A stretch of DNA of 64,000 bases, taken from NCBI GenBank assembly GCA_947626145.1, contig CANQRB010000004.1, positions 93,250 through 157,249 of the forward strand, read 5' to 3'. The DNA is from an uncultured Clostridia bacterium (GTDB lineage Bacteria > Bacillota > Clostridia > UMGS1883). The stretch's first letter is position 1. Every line of letters starts with the position of its first letter. Positions 49,548 to 58,421 of this stretch are shown piece after piece. The position numbers were made by a program, and so were the translations under genes. The notes beneath the pieces were generated by a model. It was not told the origin of the DNA. It did no database searches and worked only from the letters and a program-made list of their open reading frames with translations.

Positions 49548-49754
49548 TTACTCTTCGTCCTCGGGGAACTTCTGATTGAAAAACCACTGGGGTTCAAAGC
49601 CCTGAGGGCCGGGAACGGCCGCCGCAGGGGCGGCGGGGCCGAGGGCGGCCGTCGCCTGACCGTCTTTGCGGGGCAGAGGCAGGGGCGGCATATCGTCCAC
49701 CGAAAACACGTATGTAAGATAGCACCAGCACTTTTTGCCGTTGGAATTTTCCAT
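49548..49754 (-). CDS. Small Pro/Ala-rich protein (68 aa), unknown
   Basis: The product begins MENSNGKKCWCYLTYVFSVD, then has a Pro/Ala/Gly-rich low-complexity middle (PPLPLPRKDGQ, APAAAVPGPQG) and an acidic end (FPEDEE). GAGGTGA lies eight bases before the ATG, supporting translation, but that site is the 3' arm of the tatD terminator. No family is recognised. A random open frame in GC-rich DNA cannot be excluded. Confidence 0.5.
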   Translation of the reverse strand: MENSNGKKCWCYLTYVFSVDDMPPLPLPRKDGQATAALGPAAPAAAVPGPQGFEPQWFFNQKFPEDEE

Positions 49755-49756
49755 AA

Positions 49757-49794
49757 AAAAATCACCTCGGGATATAATATGCCGAAGTGATTTT
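49757..49794 (-). terminator. Terminator after tatD, overlapping a ribosome site
   Basis: On the minus strand AAAATCAC-TCGG pairs with CCGAGGTGATTTT (one mismatch) and a T7 run follows. The 3' arm holds GAGGTGA, the ribosome site of the 68-residue ORF. Confidence 0.75.
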
Positions 49795-49799
49795 GTGTG

Positions 49800-50567
49800 T
49801 TACGCTATTCCGAAGAATTTTTTCGCGTTTTCCTTTGTGGCGGCGGCGACTTCCTCCACGGACAGACCCTTTATTTGGGCGATCTTTTCCGCCACGTGAA
49901 TTACGAGGGAACTGTCGTTTCGCTTGCCACGGTGCGGCACGGGGGGCATGTATGGGCTGTCCGTCTCGATGAACAGCCGGTCAAGGGGGACGTAGTCCAC
50001 CATGTCCACGGTTTTTACGTTGTTTTTGAATGTTACCGGCCCGCCAACCGAGATATACATACCCATATCCAGCAAAATTTTCGCCGTCTCCCTGCTGCCG
50101 CTGAAGCAGTGCATAACTCCGGCCCGCTCCCCCACGCCCTGAGCCTTTAAAATGTCGAGACAGTCCTTGCAGGCCTCACGCTCGTGTACGATAAAGGGCA
50201 GTCCGGCTTCCTTGGCCAGCTCAATTTGACGGGCGAAGGCCGAACGCTGGACGTCACGGGGGGACAGGTCGTAGTGATAGTCCAACCCTATCTCGCCGAT
50301 CGCCACAACCCTCGGGTGTCCCGAAAGCTCCAGGAGCCGGGCGCAGTCCCCTTCGGTGAGGGTCTTTGCGTCGTGGGGATGGACGCCCACGGCGGCGTAG
50401 ATGTAGGGGTATTTTTCGGCAAAGGCCACGCTGTTTTCCGAGGAGGGCATATCATAGCCCACGTTTATCACCAGATCGACGCCCTTCTCCGGCAGGGAGG
50501 CCAAAAGCTCCTCCCTGTCGGGGTCGAAGCGCTCATCGTCATAGTGGGCGTGAGTGTCGAAAAGCAT
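49800..50567 (-). CDS. TatD family metal-dependent hydrolase
   Basis: The 255-residue TIM-barrel nuclease has the metal ligands in FDTHAHYDDERFD (residues 3-15), VGVHPHD (about 60), GEIGLDYHYD (about 91), the HEREA and HCFSG sites, and IETDSPYMPPVP (about 200). TatD proteins act as 3'-5' DNases or D-aminoacyl-tRNA-type hydrolases. The frame continues upstream, but the ATG at 50567 shares one base with the metG stop (TGATG), so the pair is translationally coupled; metG-tatD is a classic Firmicute pair. The TatD-linked radical SAM gene lies elsewhere (27798). Confidence 0.94.
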   Translation of the reverse strand: MLFDTHAHYDDERFDPDREELLASLPEKGVDLVINVGYDMPSSENSVAFAEKYPYIYAAVGVHPHDAKTLTEGDCARLLELSGHPRVVAIGEIGLDYHYDLSPRDVQRSAFARQIELAKEAGLPFIVHEREACKDCLDILKAQGVGERAGVMHCFSGSRETAKILLDMGMYISVGGPVTFKNNVKTVDMVDYVPLDRLFIETDSPYMPPVPHRGKRNDSSLVIHVAEKIAQIKGLSVEEVAAATKENAKKFFGIA

Positions 50568-52498
50568 CACCGCACCTCGCTGCCAAGGGGAATATCCGCC
50601 TCGGGAGTGACAATAGTGAGCTGATCGCCCTCGCTGGCGCAGAGTATCATGCCCCGGCTCTCCTCGCCGCAGAGGACGGCGGTCTTGAGGTTGGCCACAA
50701 CGACGACCCGTTTGCCCACCAGCTCCTCGGGGGCGTACCACTGGGCGATGCCGCTGAGAACCTGACGCTTTTCGTAGCCCAGGTCTATCTGCATTTTCAG
50801 CAGCTTTTTGGCCCGTTTTACCTTTTCGCACTCAAGTACCTTGCCTACACGGAATTCCAGCTTGGCGAAGGTCTCGATGTCGATCTCGGGCTTGTGCTCG
50901 GGTTCGGGAACGGCGGGTTCCTCGGGGGCGGCCATGGAAGCCTCTATCTCCTTCATGGTCTTTTCGATGTCAATGCGGGCAAAGAGGGGCTCCCCGGCAG
51001 CCACTTTAACGCCCGCTTCAGTGGCGCCGAAGTTGCTCAGGCTGTCAAAATCCAGCGCCGAGGCGTTTATCTGGGCGGCGATCCTCGCCGAAGTATCGGG
51101 AATATAGGAGCTCAGCAGGGCGGCGATAATGCGGATGCACTCGATGAGGTTGTACAGCACCGTACCCAGTCGGCCCCTCTGTGCCTCGTCCTTGGCAAGT
51201 ACCCACGGGGTAGTTTCGTCGATATACTTGTTGGCCCGGTTGACAACGGTCCAGATGTGGTCAAGGCTGTCGGCCACGTGGAGGCTCTTCATGCTTTCGG
51301 CGACATTTTTGACGGCCGTAAGAGCGGTGTTTTTCAAATCCCCGTCAAAGTCGCCGCTTACATCTCCGGGCTGGATAACGCCGTCAAAGTACTTGTTCAC
51401 CATGGCCACGGTGCGGTTGACAAGGTTGCCAAGAGTGTTGGCGAGGTCGCTGTTATAGCGGCTCATGAACACGTCATAGGTGATGGTGCCGTCCTGAGCG
51501 AAGGGCATTTCGTGAAGCATATAGTAGCGCACCGCGTCCACGCCGAAGCGGCCCACAAGGTCGCTGGCATAGATAACGTTGCCCCGGCTCTTGCTCATTT
51601 TTTCCTCGCCGAAGAGCATCCACGGGTGGCCGAATACCTGCTTTGGCAGGGGCTCGCCCAGAGCCATGAGCATGATGGGCCAGTAAATGGTGTGGAAGCG
51701 GAGAATGTCCTTGCCGATGATGTGAACGTCGGCGGGCCAATATTTTTGATAAAGCTCGCCCTTCTCTCCGGTGGTGTAGCCCAGGGCGGTGATGTAGTTG
51801 GAAAGGGCGTCTATCCACACGTAAATCACGTGGCCGGGGTCGAACTCCACGGGTATGCCCCAGTTGAAGCTGGTTCGGCTGACGCAGAGGTCCTGAAGGC
51901 CGGGCTTGAGGAAGTTGTTGACCATTTCCTTTTTACGGGACTCGGGCTGGATAAAGTCTGGGTGCTCCTCGATATATTGGAGCAGCCTGTCCTGATACTT
52001 GCTGAGCTTGAGGAAATAGGCCTCCTCACGGGTGCGCTTGACCTCACGTCCGCAGTCGGGACACTTGCCGTCCTTGAGCTGAGTTTCCGTCCAGAAGCTT
52101 TCGCAGGGGGTGCAGTACCAGCCCTCGTACTCGCTTTTGTAAATATCGCCCTGATCGTAAAGTCGCTTAAATATGCCCTGAACAGCCTTCATGTGATAGT
52201 CGTCGGTGGTGCGGATGAACTTGTCGTTGCTGATGTTCAGCATTTTGGCGATGTCCTTTATTTCTCCCGCTATCCTGTCCACGTGCTGCTGGGGGGTTAT
52301 ACCGGCGGCTTCGGCGATCTCCTGAATTTTCTGGCCGTGCTCGTCTGTGCCGGTCAAAAAGAACACGTCTTTGCCGATAAAGCGGTTCCACCGGGCGATT
52401 GCGTCGGTGAGCACCAGCTCGTAGGTGTTGCCTATGTGGGGCGTCTTTGACGTATAGGCGATGGCTGTGGTGATGTAAAATTTATCCATGTCTATCAT
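50567..52498 (-). CDS. metG: Methionyl-tRNA synthetase with C-terminal tRNA-binding domain
   Basis: The 643-residue enzyme has a class I core with PHIGN (about residue 16), a zinc knuckle with CTPCESFW and CPDCGREV (about 127-150), and EEKMSKSRGNVI (about 298). The anticodon-binding helical domain is followed by a linker rich in Pro/Glu/Ala (about 512-530). A C-terminal EMAPII-like OB domain (about 540-643; KLEFRVGKVLECEKVKRAKK) aids dimerisation and tRNA binding. No T-box leader is seen; it starts 13 bp after an unknown gene in the pyr run. Confidence 0.96.
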   Translation of the reverse strand: MIDMDKFYITTAIAYTSKTPHIGNTYELVLTDAIARWNRFIGKDVFFLTGTDEHGQKIQEIAEAAGITPQQHVDRIAGEIKDIAKMLNISNDKFIRTTDDYHMKAVQGIFKRLYDQGDIYKSEYEGWYCTPCESFWTETQLKDGKCPDCGREVKRTREEAYFLKLSKYQDRLLQYIEEHPDFIQPESRKKEMVNNFLKPGLQDLCVSRTSFNWGIPVEFDPGHVIYVWIDALSNYITALGYTTGEKGELYQKYWPADVHIIGKDILRFHTIYWPIMLMALGEPLPKQVFGHPWMLFGEEKMSKSRGNVIYASDLVGRFGVDAVRYYMLHEMPFAQDGTITYDVFMSRYNSDLANTLGNLVNRTVAMVNKYFDGVIQPGDVSGDFDGDLKNTALTAVKNVAESMKSLHVADSLDHIWTVVNRANKYIDETTPWVLAKDEAQRGRLGTVLYNLIECIRIIAALLSSYIPDTSARIAAQINASALDFDSLSNFGATEAGVKVAAGEPLFARIDIEKTMKEIEASMAAPEEPAVPEPEHKPEIDIETFAKLEFRVGKVLECEKVKRAKKLLKMQIDLGYEKRQVLSGIAQWYAPEELVGKRVVVVANLKTAVLCGEESRGMILCASEGDQLTIVTPEADIPLGSEVR

Positions 52499-52511
52499 TC
52501 CTTATTTCTAA

Positions 52512-53108
52512 TCAATTTAATATGTCCTTTGCCGACAGTCTTATCGACGGCATTGTACCTATCAGTTTTGACAAAAACAATTTTTCTTTATTTATATCCC
52601 TTGCGTATACATGAATATTCATGTGGTGGTGCGGAATTAAAACCGTTTTGGATTCTTCAAAGAGAAAGGCCGCGTTGGACACATTTCTGTATGCTCCTTC
52701 GCACAGCGCGTCTATAAAGCTCCAATTATCATCGACGCTGAGGCGGAGGCCGGTCTCATATCTTTTATCGATCCCGTGCTCCTTTAAAAAGCCGTTTATC
52801 TCGTCATATATATCAAGGGCGCTGTCCGAAATCGGATTGAAGTAGTGAACCTGATGCAGCGGCGACACGATGAAATTCCTTATACCCTTAGCGCCGATAT
52901 ACGCTTTTAAAAATGATTTCATTTCAAAGAAATCGCGGTAAAACTCTCTCCTTGTGCCGCAAAAGCCGGTATAGCCGTCGTATCCGTGATCCCATTCGTG
53001 ACAGTGGTATATGTCTATACCAACCATATTTTCCAGATATTCAAGCGGTATTCCCGTGTAGGCCAAAATCTTTTTTATTTCTGTTTTCTTTAATTTTTCC
53101 GCAGCCAT
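52512..53108 (-). CDS. Hypothetical protein between pyrD and metG (198 aa)
   Basis: I do not recognise this protein. It is soluble, with no signal peptide, starting MAAEKLKKTEIKKILAY. It has conserved-looking polar clusters (DIYHCHEWDHGYDGYTGFCG at about 32-51, VLIPHHHMNIHVYARD at about 161-176) rich in His, Cys and Asp, which could bind metal, though no known motif fits. It starts one base after the pyrD stop and ends 13 bp before metG, so it is inside the operon. Yet its base composition is visibly more AT-rich than both neighbours, suggesting a later insertion. The ribosome site is weak, so it may depend on coupling to pyrD. Confidence 0.75.
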   Translation of the reverse strand: MAAEKLKKTEIKKILAYTGIPLEYLENMVGIDIYHCHEWDHGYDGYTGFCGTRREFYRDFFEMKSFLKAYIGAKGIRNFIVSPLHQVHYFNPISDSALDIYDEINGFLKEHGIDKRYETGLRLSVDDNWSFIDALCEGAYRNVSNAAFLFEESKTVLIPHHHMNIHVYARDINKEKLFLSKLIGTMPSIRLSAKDILN

Positions 53109-53109
53109 G

Positions 53110-54021
53110 TTAATTCGGTTTTACCGCTCCGATGAGCTCGTTAACGTCCTCTACTCCGCAGCGGCGCATATAGTCGGTTATGCCGTTTTTCACCTTAAGG
53201 GCGGCGAAGGGGTCGGTAAAGTTGGCGGTACCCACCATTACAAGGCTGGCCCCTGCCAGCATGAACTCCACCGCGTCCTCGCCGTTCATTATGCCGCCCA
53301 TGCCGATGATGGGTATCTTGACGGCCTTGGCGGCCTGATACACCATGCGGACGGCCACGGGCTTTACGCCGGGGCCGCTGTAGCCGCCCATGTTGTTGGC
53401 CAGTATGGGGCGGCGGGTGCGGACGTCGATCTTCATGCCTAAAAGGGTATTTATCAGTGAAAGTCCGTCGGCTCCGGCGCTTTCGGCGGCACGGGCCATC
53501 TCGGTAATGTCGGTGACGTTGGGGCTGAGCTTCATGACCACGGGCTGGGCGGCCTCGCTCTTGACGGCTTTGGTGATGGTTTCCACCATCTTCGGGTCGG
53601 TGCCGAAGGCCATGCCGCCGTTCTTCACGTTGGGACAGCTGATGTTGACCTCCAGCATATCAACCGCCGTATCCCGCAGGCTTCGGGCCATTTCGGCGTA
53701 GTCCTCCACGGTGGAGCCGGCGATGTTGGCGATGACCTTGCAGGTCTTTTCGGCCTTGAGCTTAGGCAGGTAAAAGCTTTTGAAGGTTTCGACGCCGGGA
53801 TTTTGAAGGCCGACGCTGTTCAGCATACCGCCATAGGTCTCGGCAATGCGGGGGGTAGGGTTGCCCTCGCGCTCTTTAAGGGTCAGGCCCTTGACGCTTA
53901 TGCCGCCAAGCTGGGAAATGTTGTAATATTGGTCGTATTCCAGACCGAAGCCGTAGGTTCCGGAGGCGGTGAGCACAGGGTTGTCGAACTCTATCCCGCA
54001 GAAATTTACTTTGGTGTTCAT
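53110..54021 (-). CDS. pyrD: Dihydroorotate dehydrogenase (NAD+), catalytic subunit
   Basis: The 303-residue class 1B FMN enzyme oxidises dihydroorotate together with PyrK. It shows [12 protein letters not shown] (about residue 16), [15 protein letters not shown] (about 133) with the class 1 catalytic Cys in the NISCPN loop, [12 protein letters not shown] and [20 protein letters not shown] (about 247). GAGGAGG and the ATG at 54021 give the start; an in-frame TTG five codons upstream overlaps the ribosome site and is rejected. It is the fifth gene of pyrBCFKD. Confidence 0.96.
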   Translation of the reverse strand: MNTKVNFCGIEFDNPVLTASGTYGFGLEYDQYYNISQLGGISVKGLTLKEREGNPTPRIAETYGGMLNSVGLQNPGVETFKSFYLPKLKAEKTCKVIANIAGSTVEDYAEMARSLRDTAVDMLEVNISCPNVKNGGMAFGTDPKMVETITKAVKSEAAQPVVMKLSPNVTDITEMARAAESAGADGLSLINTLLGMKIDVRTRRPILANNMGGYSGPGVKPVAVRMVYQAAKAVKIPIIGMGGIMNGEDAVEFMLAGASLVMVGTANFTDPFAALKVKNGITDYMRRCGVEDVNELIGAVKPN

Positions 54022-54032
54022 GCTCTCCCTCC

Positions 54033-54776
54033 TCAATCAAATATAACTTCGTCAGCGTCGAACACCGGCCCCTGAAGGCAGACCTGACGGTTGCCGGTGG
54101 TGGTTTTGCACACGCACACAAGGCAGGCCCCTATGCCGCAGCCCATCCGCTCTTCCATGGAGAGCTGGGCCTTTTTGCCGTACTTTTCGGCCAGAACCTT
54201 TACGGCCTTCAGCATGGGCCGGGGGCCGCAGGCGTATATAATGTCGCAGCCGTCTATCTTTTCCTCTGCCATGGTTATGGCGAAGCCGTTATAGCCGTAG
54301 CTGCCGTCGTCGGTGGCGATGTGGAGATTGCCGGCCATGGAGAACTCGTTTTCCATGACCACCATGTCCTTATTGCGGAAGCCCAGGAAAATTTCGGGCT
54401 TGTTCAGGGTCTTGCACAGCTTGTACAGTGGGAAGGTGCCGATGCCGCCGCCGATGACAAAGGCCCGCTTGCCGGGCTCCACGGTAAAGCCATTCCCCAG
54501 CGGCCCCATCAGGGTCAGGACGTCGCCCTCCCGCCTTTCGGCCAGCCAGCGGGTGCCCTCGCCCTTTATCTCAAAAATTATGCGGGTGTTTTCCATAAAG
54601 CTGTCGCAGATGCTGATGGGACGGCGTAGGATATTTACCCCGTTTTCGATGGCTATATGCACGAACTGTCCGGGCCGGGCCTCCTGGGCCAGACGGCGAT
54701 TTTTGAGTATAAGCTCTATCTGATTTGGCGCAATTTCACGCCGGAAGATTATCTCGCATTTCAGGTCTTCTCTCAT
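54033..54776 (-). CDS. pyrK: Dihydroorotate dehydrogenase electron transfer subunit
   Basis: The 247-residue flavoprotein has an FAD-binding beta barrel with [20 protein letters not shown] (about 37-56), a nucleotide-binding domain ([15 protein letters not shown]), and a C-terminal [2Fe-2S] site with four cysteines in [16 protein letters not shown] and VCLQGPVF. It passes electrons from PyrD to NAD+. The ATG overlaps the pyrF stop (ATGA). Confidence 0.96.
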   Translation of the reverse strand: MREDLKCEIIFRREIAPNQIELILKNRRLAQEARPGQFVHIAIENGVNILRRPISICDSFMENTRIIFEIKGEGTRWLAERREGDVLTLMGPLGNGFTVEPGKRAFVIGGGIGTFPLYKLCKTLNKPEIFLGFRNKDMVVMENEFSMAGNLHIATDDGSYGYNGFAITMAEEKIDGCDIIYACGPRPMLKAVKVLAEKYGKKAQLSMEERMGCGIGACLVCVCKTTTGNRQVCLQGPVFDADEVIFD

Positions 54777-55696
54777 TTTGTTCCCCCCAAAGCGGACAAA
54801 ATGTCGTCCCGCATACGTATGGCCTCGGCACGGGCCGCCTCGCCGAACTGCTCGGGCTTCCAGCCGCCCTTCTTATAGGCGCACATTATACCACGGCTGG
54901 AATTGACTATGGCACCAAGGCGGTTTTTGTCAAAGGCAAGGGCCACGTCCTGAGCCTTGCCCCCCTGCGCGCCGTAGCCCGGCACAAGGAAGAAGGTGTT
55001 TGGCATTTTGGCCCGCAGCTCCTTAATCTGCTGGGGATAGGTGGCGCCCACCACCGCGCCGACGCGGCTGTAGCCGTGCTTGCCCACGCTGGGCTCGCCC
55101 AAAGTCCGCACAAGGGCGGCGGTCTTTTCGTATATGTGTTCGCCGTCTATCACTAAGTCCTGAAGCTCGCCGCTGGAAGGGTTTGAGGTCTTTACAAGGA
55201 TGAACAGGGTCTTGTCGTTTTCCTCGGCGTCCTTAACAAAGGGCTTGAGGCCGTCGGTGCCAAGGTAAGGGTTCACCGTAAGGCTGTCGGGGCCGAAGGC
55301 CCGCAGCTCCCGCCCGCCGATGGCGGTTTTGCCGATATAGGCGTGGCTGTAAGCCTCGGCTGTGGCGCCGATGTCGCCCCGTTTTACGTCTAAAATAACG
55401 TACATACCCTTGCTCTTTGCATAGTCCATAGTCCTTTGCAGGCAGATAAGGCCCGGCACGCCGTACATTTCATAGTAGGCGGACTGGGGCTTCACCGCGG
55501 GAACGATGTCGCAAAGGCTGTCGATGAGGGTTTTGTTAAATTGGAACAGGGCCTCGGCCGCGCCCTCGAAGGGGTCGGCGGCGTTTTTGAGACATTCGTC
55601 CACGATGTACTCGGGCACGTAGTCCAGCTTGGGGTCAAGGCCCGCCACCGTGGGATTATAGTCCTTGGCGATTATGGCTTCGATAAGTTTATCCAT
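54773..55696 (-). CDS. pyrF: Orotidine 5'-phosphate decarboxylase (type 2)
   Basis: The 307-residue enzyme belongs to the longer type 2 subfamily. The catalytic motif is VILDVKRGDIGATA (about residue 98) and the N-terminus has VAGLDPKLDYVPEY. It makes UMP from OMP. Its ATG shares one base with the pyrC stop (TAATG). Confidence 0.95.
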   Translation of the reverse strand: MDKLIEAIIAKDYNPTVAGLDPKLDYVPEYIVDECLKNAADPFEGAAEALFQFNKTLIDSLCDIVPAVKPQSAYYEMYGVPGLICLQRTMDYAKSKGMYVILDVKRGDIGATAEAYSHAYIGKTAIGGRELRAFGPDSLTVNPYLGTDGLKPFVKDAEENDKTLFILVKTSNPSSGELQDLVIDGEHIYEKTAALVRTLGEPSVGKHGYSRVGAVVGATYPQQIKELRAKMPNTFFLVPGYGAQGGKAQDVALAFDKNRLGAIVNSSRGIMCAYKKGGWKPEQFGEAARAEAIRMRDDILSALGGTK

Positions 55697-56958
55697 TATT
55701 TCACAACTCCGTCCAATACAGTATTATAAACCTTTCCGTAAAGCTCCATTCCGTCGTAGGGGCAGTTTTTGCTCTTGCTCTGGAATTTGGAAACGTCCAC
55801 GGCGAACTTTTCGTCAGGGTCAAATATGGTCAGGTCGGCGGCGCGGCCAACCTTTATTTCTCCGGCCTCGAGGCCCAGTATCTTCGCCGGGCCGGCGCTC
55901 ATTTTGTAAATCAGGTCGCCGAGGGTGATGTGTCCGGGCCTCACCAGCTTTGTTATGCCAAGGGGCAGGCTGGTCTCAAGGCCGATTATGCCGTTCAGCG
56001 CCAGCTCAAACTCCAGCCGCTTTTCATCTATGTGGTGGGGTGCGTGGTCGGTGACGATGGCGTCCACGGTGCCGTCCTTGATGGCCTCGATTATGGCGTC
56101 CACGTCCTCCTGAGTGCGGAGTGGCGGGTTCATTTTGGCGTTGGTGTCGAAGTCGCCCACGGCCTCCTCGGTGAGGGTGAAGTAGTGGGGGCAGGTCTCG
56201 CAGGTGACCTTAACGCCCCGGCGCTTGCCCTGACGGACAAGCTCGGCGCTGCCCCTGGTGCTGATGTGGGCGATGTGTACGGGCAGACCCTCGTGCTCGG
56301 CGATGATTATGTCGCGGCTGACCATGACCTCCTCCACCGCCGGAGAGATGCCCCGCAGGCCCAGAGAAGTGGCGGTGAAGCCCTCGTTCATCACGCCCCC
56401 GTCCATGAGGCTCATTTCCTCACAGTGGCTGATGACCGGCAGGCCGAACATGGAGGCGTACTTTATGGCCCGCTGCATGACGCCGCCGCTCCTGACGGGC
56501 TTGCCGTCGTCGGAGACGGCCACCGCTCCGGCGGAGCGCAGGTCGGCCATCTCGGTGAGCTCCTCCCCCTTCATGCCCTTGGTGATGGCGGCGATGGGAT
56601 AGACCTTGCACATACCGACTTCCCTCGCCCGGTCGATGATGTACTTAATCACGGCCTTATTGTCGGCGACTGGATTGGTGTTAGGCATACAGGCCACGGC
56701 GGTGAAGCCGCCCTTCTGCGCGGCCCGGGTGCCGCTCTCGATGTCCTCCTTGTACTCGTAGCCGGGATCCCTGAGATGGACGTGCATATCAATAAGCCCG
56801 GGGGCCACGTATTTTCCGGCGGCGTCGTAAACCTCGGCCCCGTCGGCGGAGAGGCCCGCGCCTATTTCGGCAATTTTGCCGTCTTTTACGAGAATATCCA
56901 TAACGGCGTCAAGGCCGTTAAGCTTGTCTATAAGGTGTCCGTTTTTAATTAACAGCAT
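55696..56958 (-). CDS. pyrC: Dihydroorotase
   Basis: The 420-residue zinc amidohydrolase shows DMHVHLRDPGYEYKED (about 58-73), the ACMPNTNPV strand (about 93), further His ligands in VISHCEE (about 177) and HIAHISTRG (about 231), and VTDHAPHHIDEK (about 303). It cyclises carbamoyl aspartate. It overlaps the pyrB end by 14 bp. Confidence 0.96.
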   Translation of the reverse strand: MLLIKNGHLIDKLNGLDAVMDILVKDGKIAEIGAGLSADGAEVYDAAGKYVAPGLIDMHVHLRDPGYEYKEDIESGTRAAQKGGFTAVACMPNTNPVADNKAVIKYIIDRAREVGMCKVYPIAAITKGMKGEELTEMADLRSAGAVAVSDDGKPVRSGGVMQRAIKYASMFGLPVISHCEEMSLMDGGVMNEGFTATSLGLRGISPAVEEVMVSRDIIIAEHEGLPVHIAHISTRGSAELVRQGKRRGVKVTCETCPHYFTLTEEAVGDFDTNAKMNPPLRTQEDVDAIIEAIKDGTVDAIVTDHAPHHIDEKRLEFELALNGIIGLETSLPLGITKLVRPGHITLGDLIYKMSAGPAKILGLEAGEIKVGRAADLTIFDPDEKFAVDVSKFQSKSKNCPYDGMELYGKVYNTVLDGVVK

Positions 56959-57874
56959 TTCTCTTCCCCCTTGTCAGTAGATCGAGGACGGCCATACGCA
57001 CGGAAACGCCGTTGGTGACCTGCTCGTCGATAAAGGATTGGCCGCAGTCAATGACCGCCGAGTTCATTTCCACGCCCCGATTTACCGGGCCGGGGTGCAT
57101 GACGAGGGCGTCCGGGGCCGCAAGGGCCAGCCGCCGCTCGTTAAGGCCGAAAACGGAGCTGTACTCCCGCACCGTGGGGAACAGGGCGGACTTCTGCCGC
57201 TCAAGCTGGATGCGGAGGTTGATTATCACGTCCGCCCCCTCCACGGCCTTATCCACATTGTTATATGTTTTTACGCCGAAGCGTTCAATATCCTTTGGCA
57301 TCAGGGTCACCGGTCCGGCAAGACAGACCTCCGCCCCCATCTTTTGCAGGAGGTAGAGATTGCTCCTCGCCACCCGGCTGTGGAGCACGTCGCCGATTAT
57401 GGCCGCCTTAAGCCCTTTGAAACCGCCCTTGTGTTCCTTTATGGTCAAAGCGTCCAGCAGGGCCTGAGTGGGGTGTTCGTTCATTCCGTCGCCGGCGTTG
57501 ATAACGCTCGCCCTGACGTTTTTTGCCAGAAAAGCCGCCGCCCCGCTGCACTGGTGGCGCATGATTATCACATCGGTACCCATGCGGTCGATGGTGTGGC
57601 CCGTGTCCAGCAGGCTTTCGCCCTTCTGTACGCTGCTGCCGGAGGCGGTAATGTTGGCCGACGAGGACGACATATACTTGCTTGCCAGTTCAAAGCTGAG
57701 CCTTGTGCGGGTGCTGTTTTCGTAAAACAGAGTGACCACGCTGAGGCCCTTGAGGGTGTCCAGCTTTTTGTCCTCCGACAGCACCACCTTTTTCATTTCT
57801 CCCGCCAGATCCAAAATCCCGCTGATTTCTTCGGCGGTGAGCTGTTTTATACCTAAAAGGTCCTTGCCGAGCAT
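56945..57874 (-). CDS. pyrB: Aspartate carbamoyltransferase catalytic subunit
   Basis: The 309-residue enzyme has the carbamoyl phosphate motif ENSTRTRLSFE (about residue 53), the HQCSGAAAF and HPTQALLD (about 131) motifs, and a late MHPGPVNRGVEMNS. It is the first gene of the operon. No pyrI regulatory subunit is present, so it is probably an unregulated trimer. The promoter at 57906 lies inside the upstream gene and leaves a leader too short for a PyrR attenuator. Confidence 0.96.
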   Translation of the reverse strand: MLGKDLLGIKQLTAEEISGILDLAGEMKKVVLSEDKKLDTLKGLSVVTLFYENSTRTRLSFELASKYMSSSSANITASGSSVQKGESLLDTGHTIDRMGTDVIIMRHQCSGAAAFLAKNVRASVINAGDGMNEHPTQALLDALTIKEHKGGFKGLKAAIIGDVLHSRVARSNLYLLQKMGAEVCLAGPVTLMPKDIERFGVKTYNNVDKAVEGADVIINLRIQLERQKSALFPTVREYSSVFGLNERRLALAAPDALVMHPGPVNRGVEMNSAVIDCGQSFIDEQVTNGVSVRMAVLDLLTRGKRNAVN

Positions 57875-57905
57875 AAGCTTCCTCCTTTGTTGTCTTATTT
57901 AGTCA

Positions 57906-57934
57906 ATTATACCATTTTAACCCCGTAAAGTCAA
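57906..57934 (-). promoter_or_regulatory. Promoter of the pyr operon
   Basis: On the minus strand TTGACT (57934-57929) and TATAAT (57911-57906) are 17 bp apart. It overlaps the last codons of the upstream kinase gene; the start codon is only about 30 bp further on. Confidence 0.8.
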
Positions 57935-58420
57935 CAGAAACTTTCCGTATTCCCGTTTACTTCGGATGAAAATGACCTCTCCGTCCCAGCCGGACAGGGC
58001 GTCCAGCAGCTTTTGCCGGTTTTTCCGGCGGAAGTCGATGACGTAACGGAGAAACTCCCAATCCAGTCTTTCCGGACAGTCCTCGCCCATGTCGGGCCGT
58101 GTGCGGCCGTGGTTGGTAAGTATCCTTTTCAGCACACGAAATACGCAGACCGCCGTTGGGTAGTCCGGCATGATAACCGTGTCCGCCCGGGCCAGGCGTA
58201 TTTTCAGGGTGCGGCCGTAGTTGCCGTCGATTATCCACTTTTCGCCCTTCAGGGCCTCGGCGAGGGCGGCGTCGAACTCCTCCTTCGGGGCCTCCACCCA
58301 GCCGGGCCGCCAGAACAGCTTGTCCAGATGCACAACGGGCAGGCCCAGCTTTTCTGACATGAGCAGCGACAGGGTGGACTTTCCGCTGCCGGGACTTCCG
58401 ATTATAAGTATACGTTCCAC
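57917..58420 (-). CDS. Small P-loop kinase (FlaR/topology-modulation-like, adenylate kinase-related)
   Basis: The 167-residue NTPase has Walker A IIGSPGSGKSTLS (residues 5-17), LPVVHLDKLFWRPGW (about 27-41) and WIIDGNYGRTLKIRLARAD (about 63-81). This is the pattern of the DNA topology modulation (FlaR) family of adenylate-kinase-like proteins. The real substrate is unknown. It follows the LUD-domain gene by one base, so both come from the promoter at 59109. Confidence 0.88.
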   Translation of the reverse strand: MERILIIGSPGSGKSTLSLLMSEKLGLPVVHLDKLFWRPGWVEAPKEEFDAALAEALKGEKWIIDGNYGRTLKIRLARADTVIMPDYPTAVCVFRVLKRILTNHGRTRPDMGEDCPERLDWEFLRYVIDFRRKNRQKLLDALSGWDGEVIFIRSKREYGKFLLTLRG

Positions 58421-58421
58421 A

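Noticed and set aside
50568-50831. 88-residue Arg-rich N-terminal extension of TatD
   Set aside because: It overlaps the metG C-terminal domain out of frame and lacks homology; the family starts at the ATG at 50567.
50366-52450. 694-residue plus-strand frame opposite metG
   Set aside because: Antisense to methionyl-tRNA synthetase and low-complexity in character.
52499-52511. T-box leader for metG
   Set aside because: Only 13 bp separate metG from the upstream gene; no specifier stem or T-box motif.
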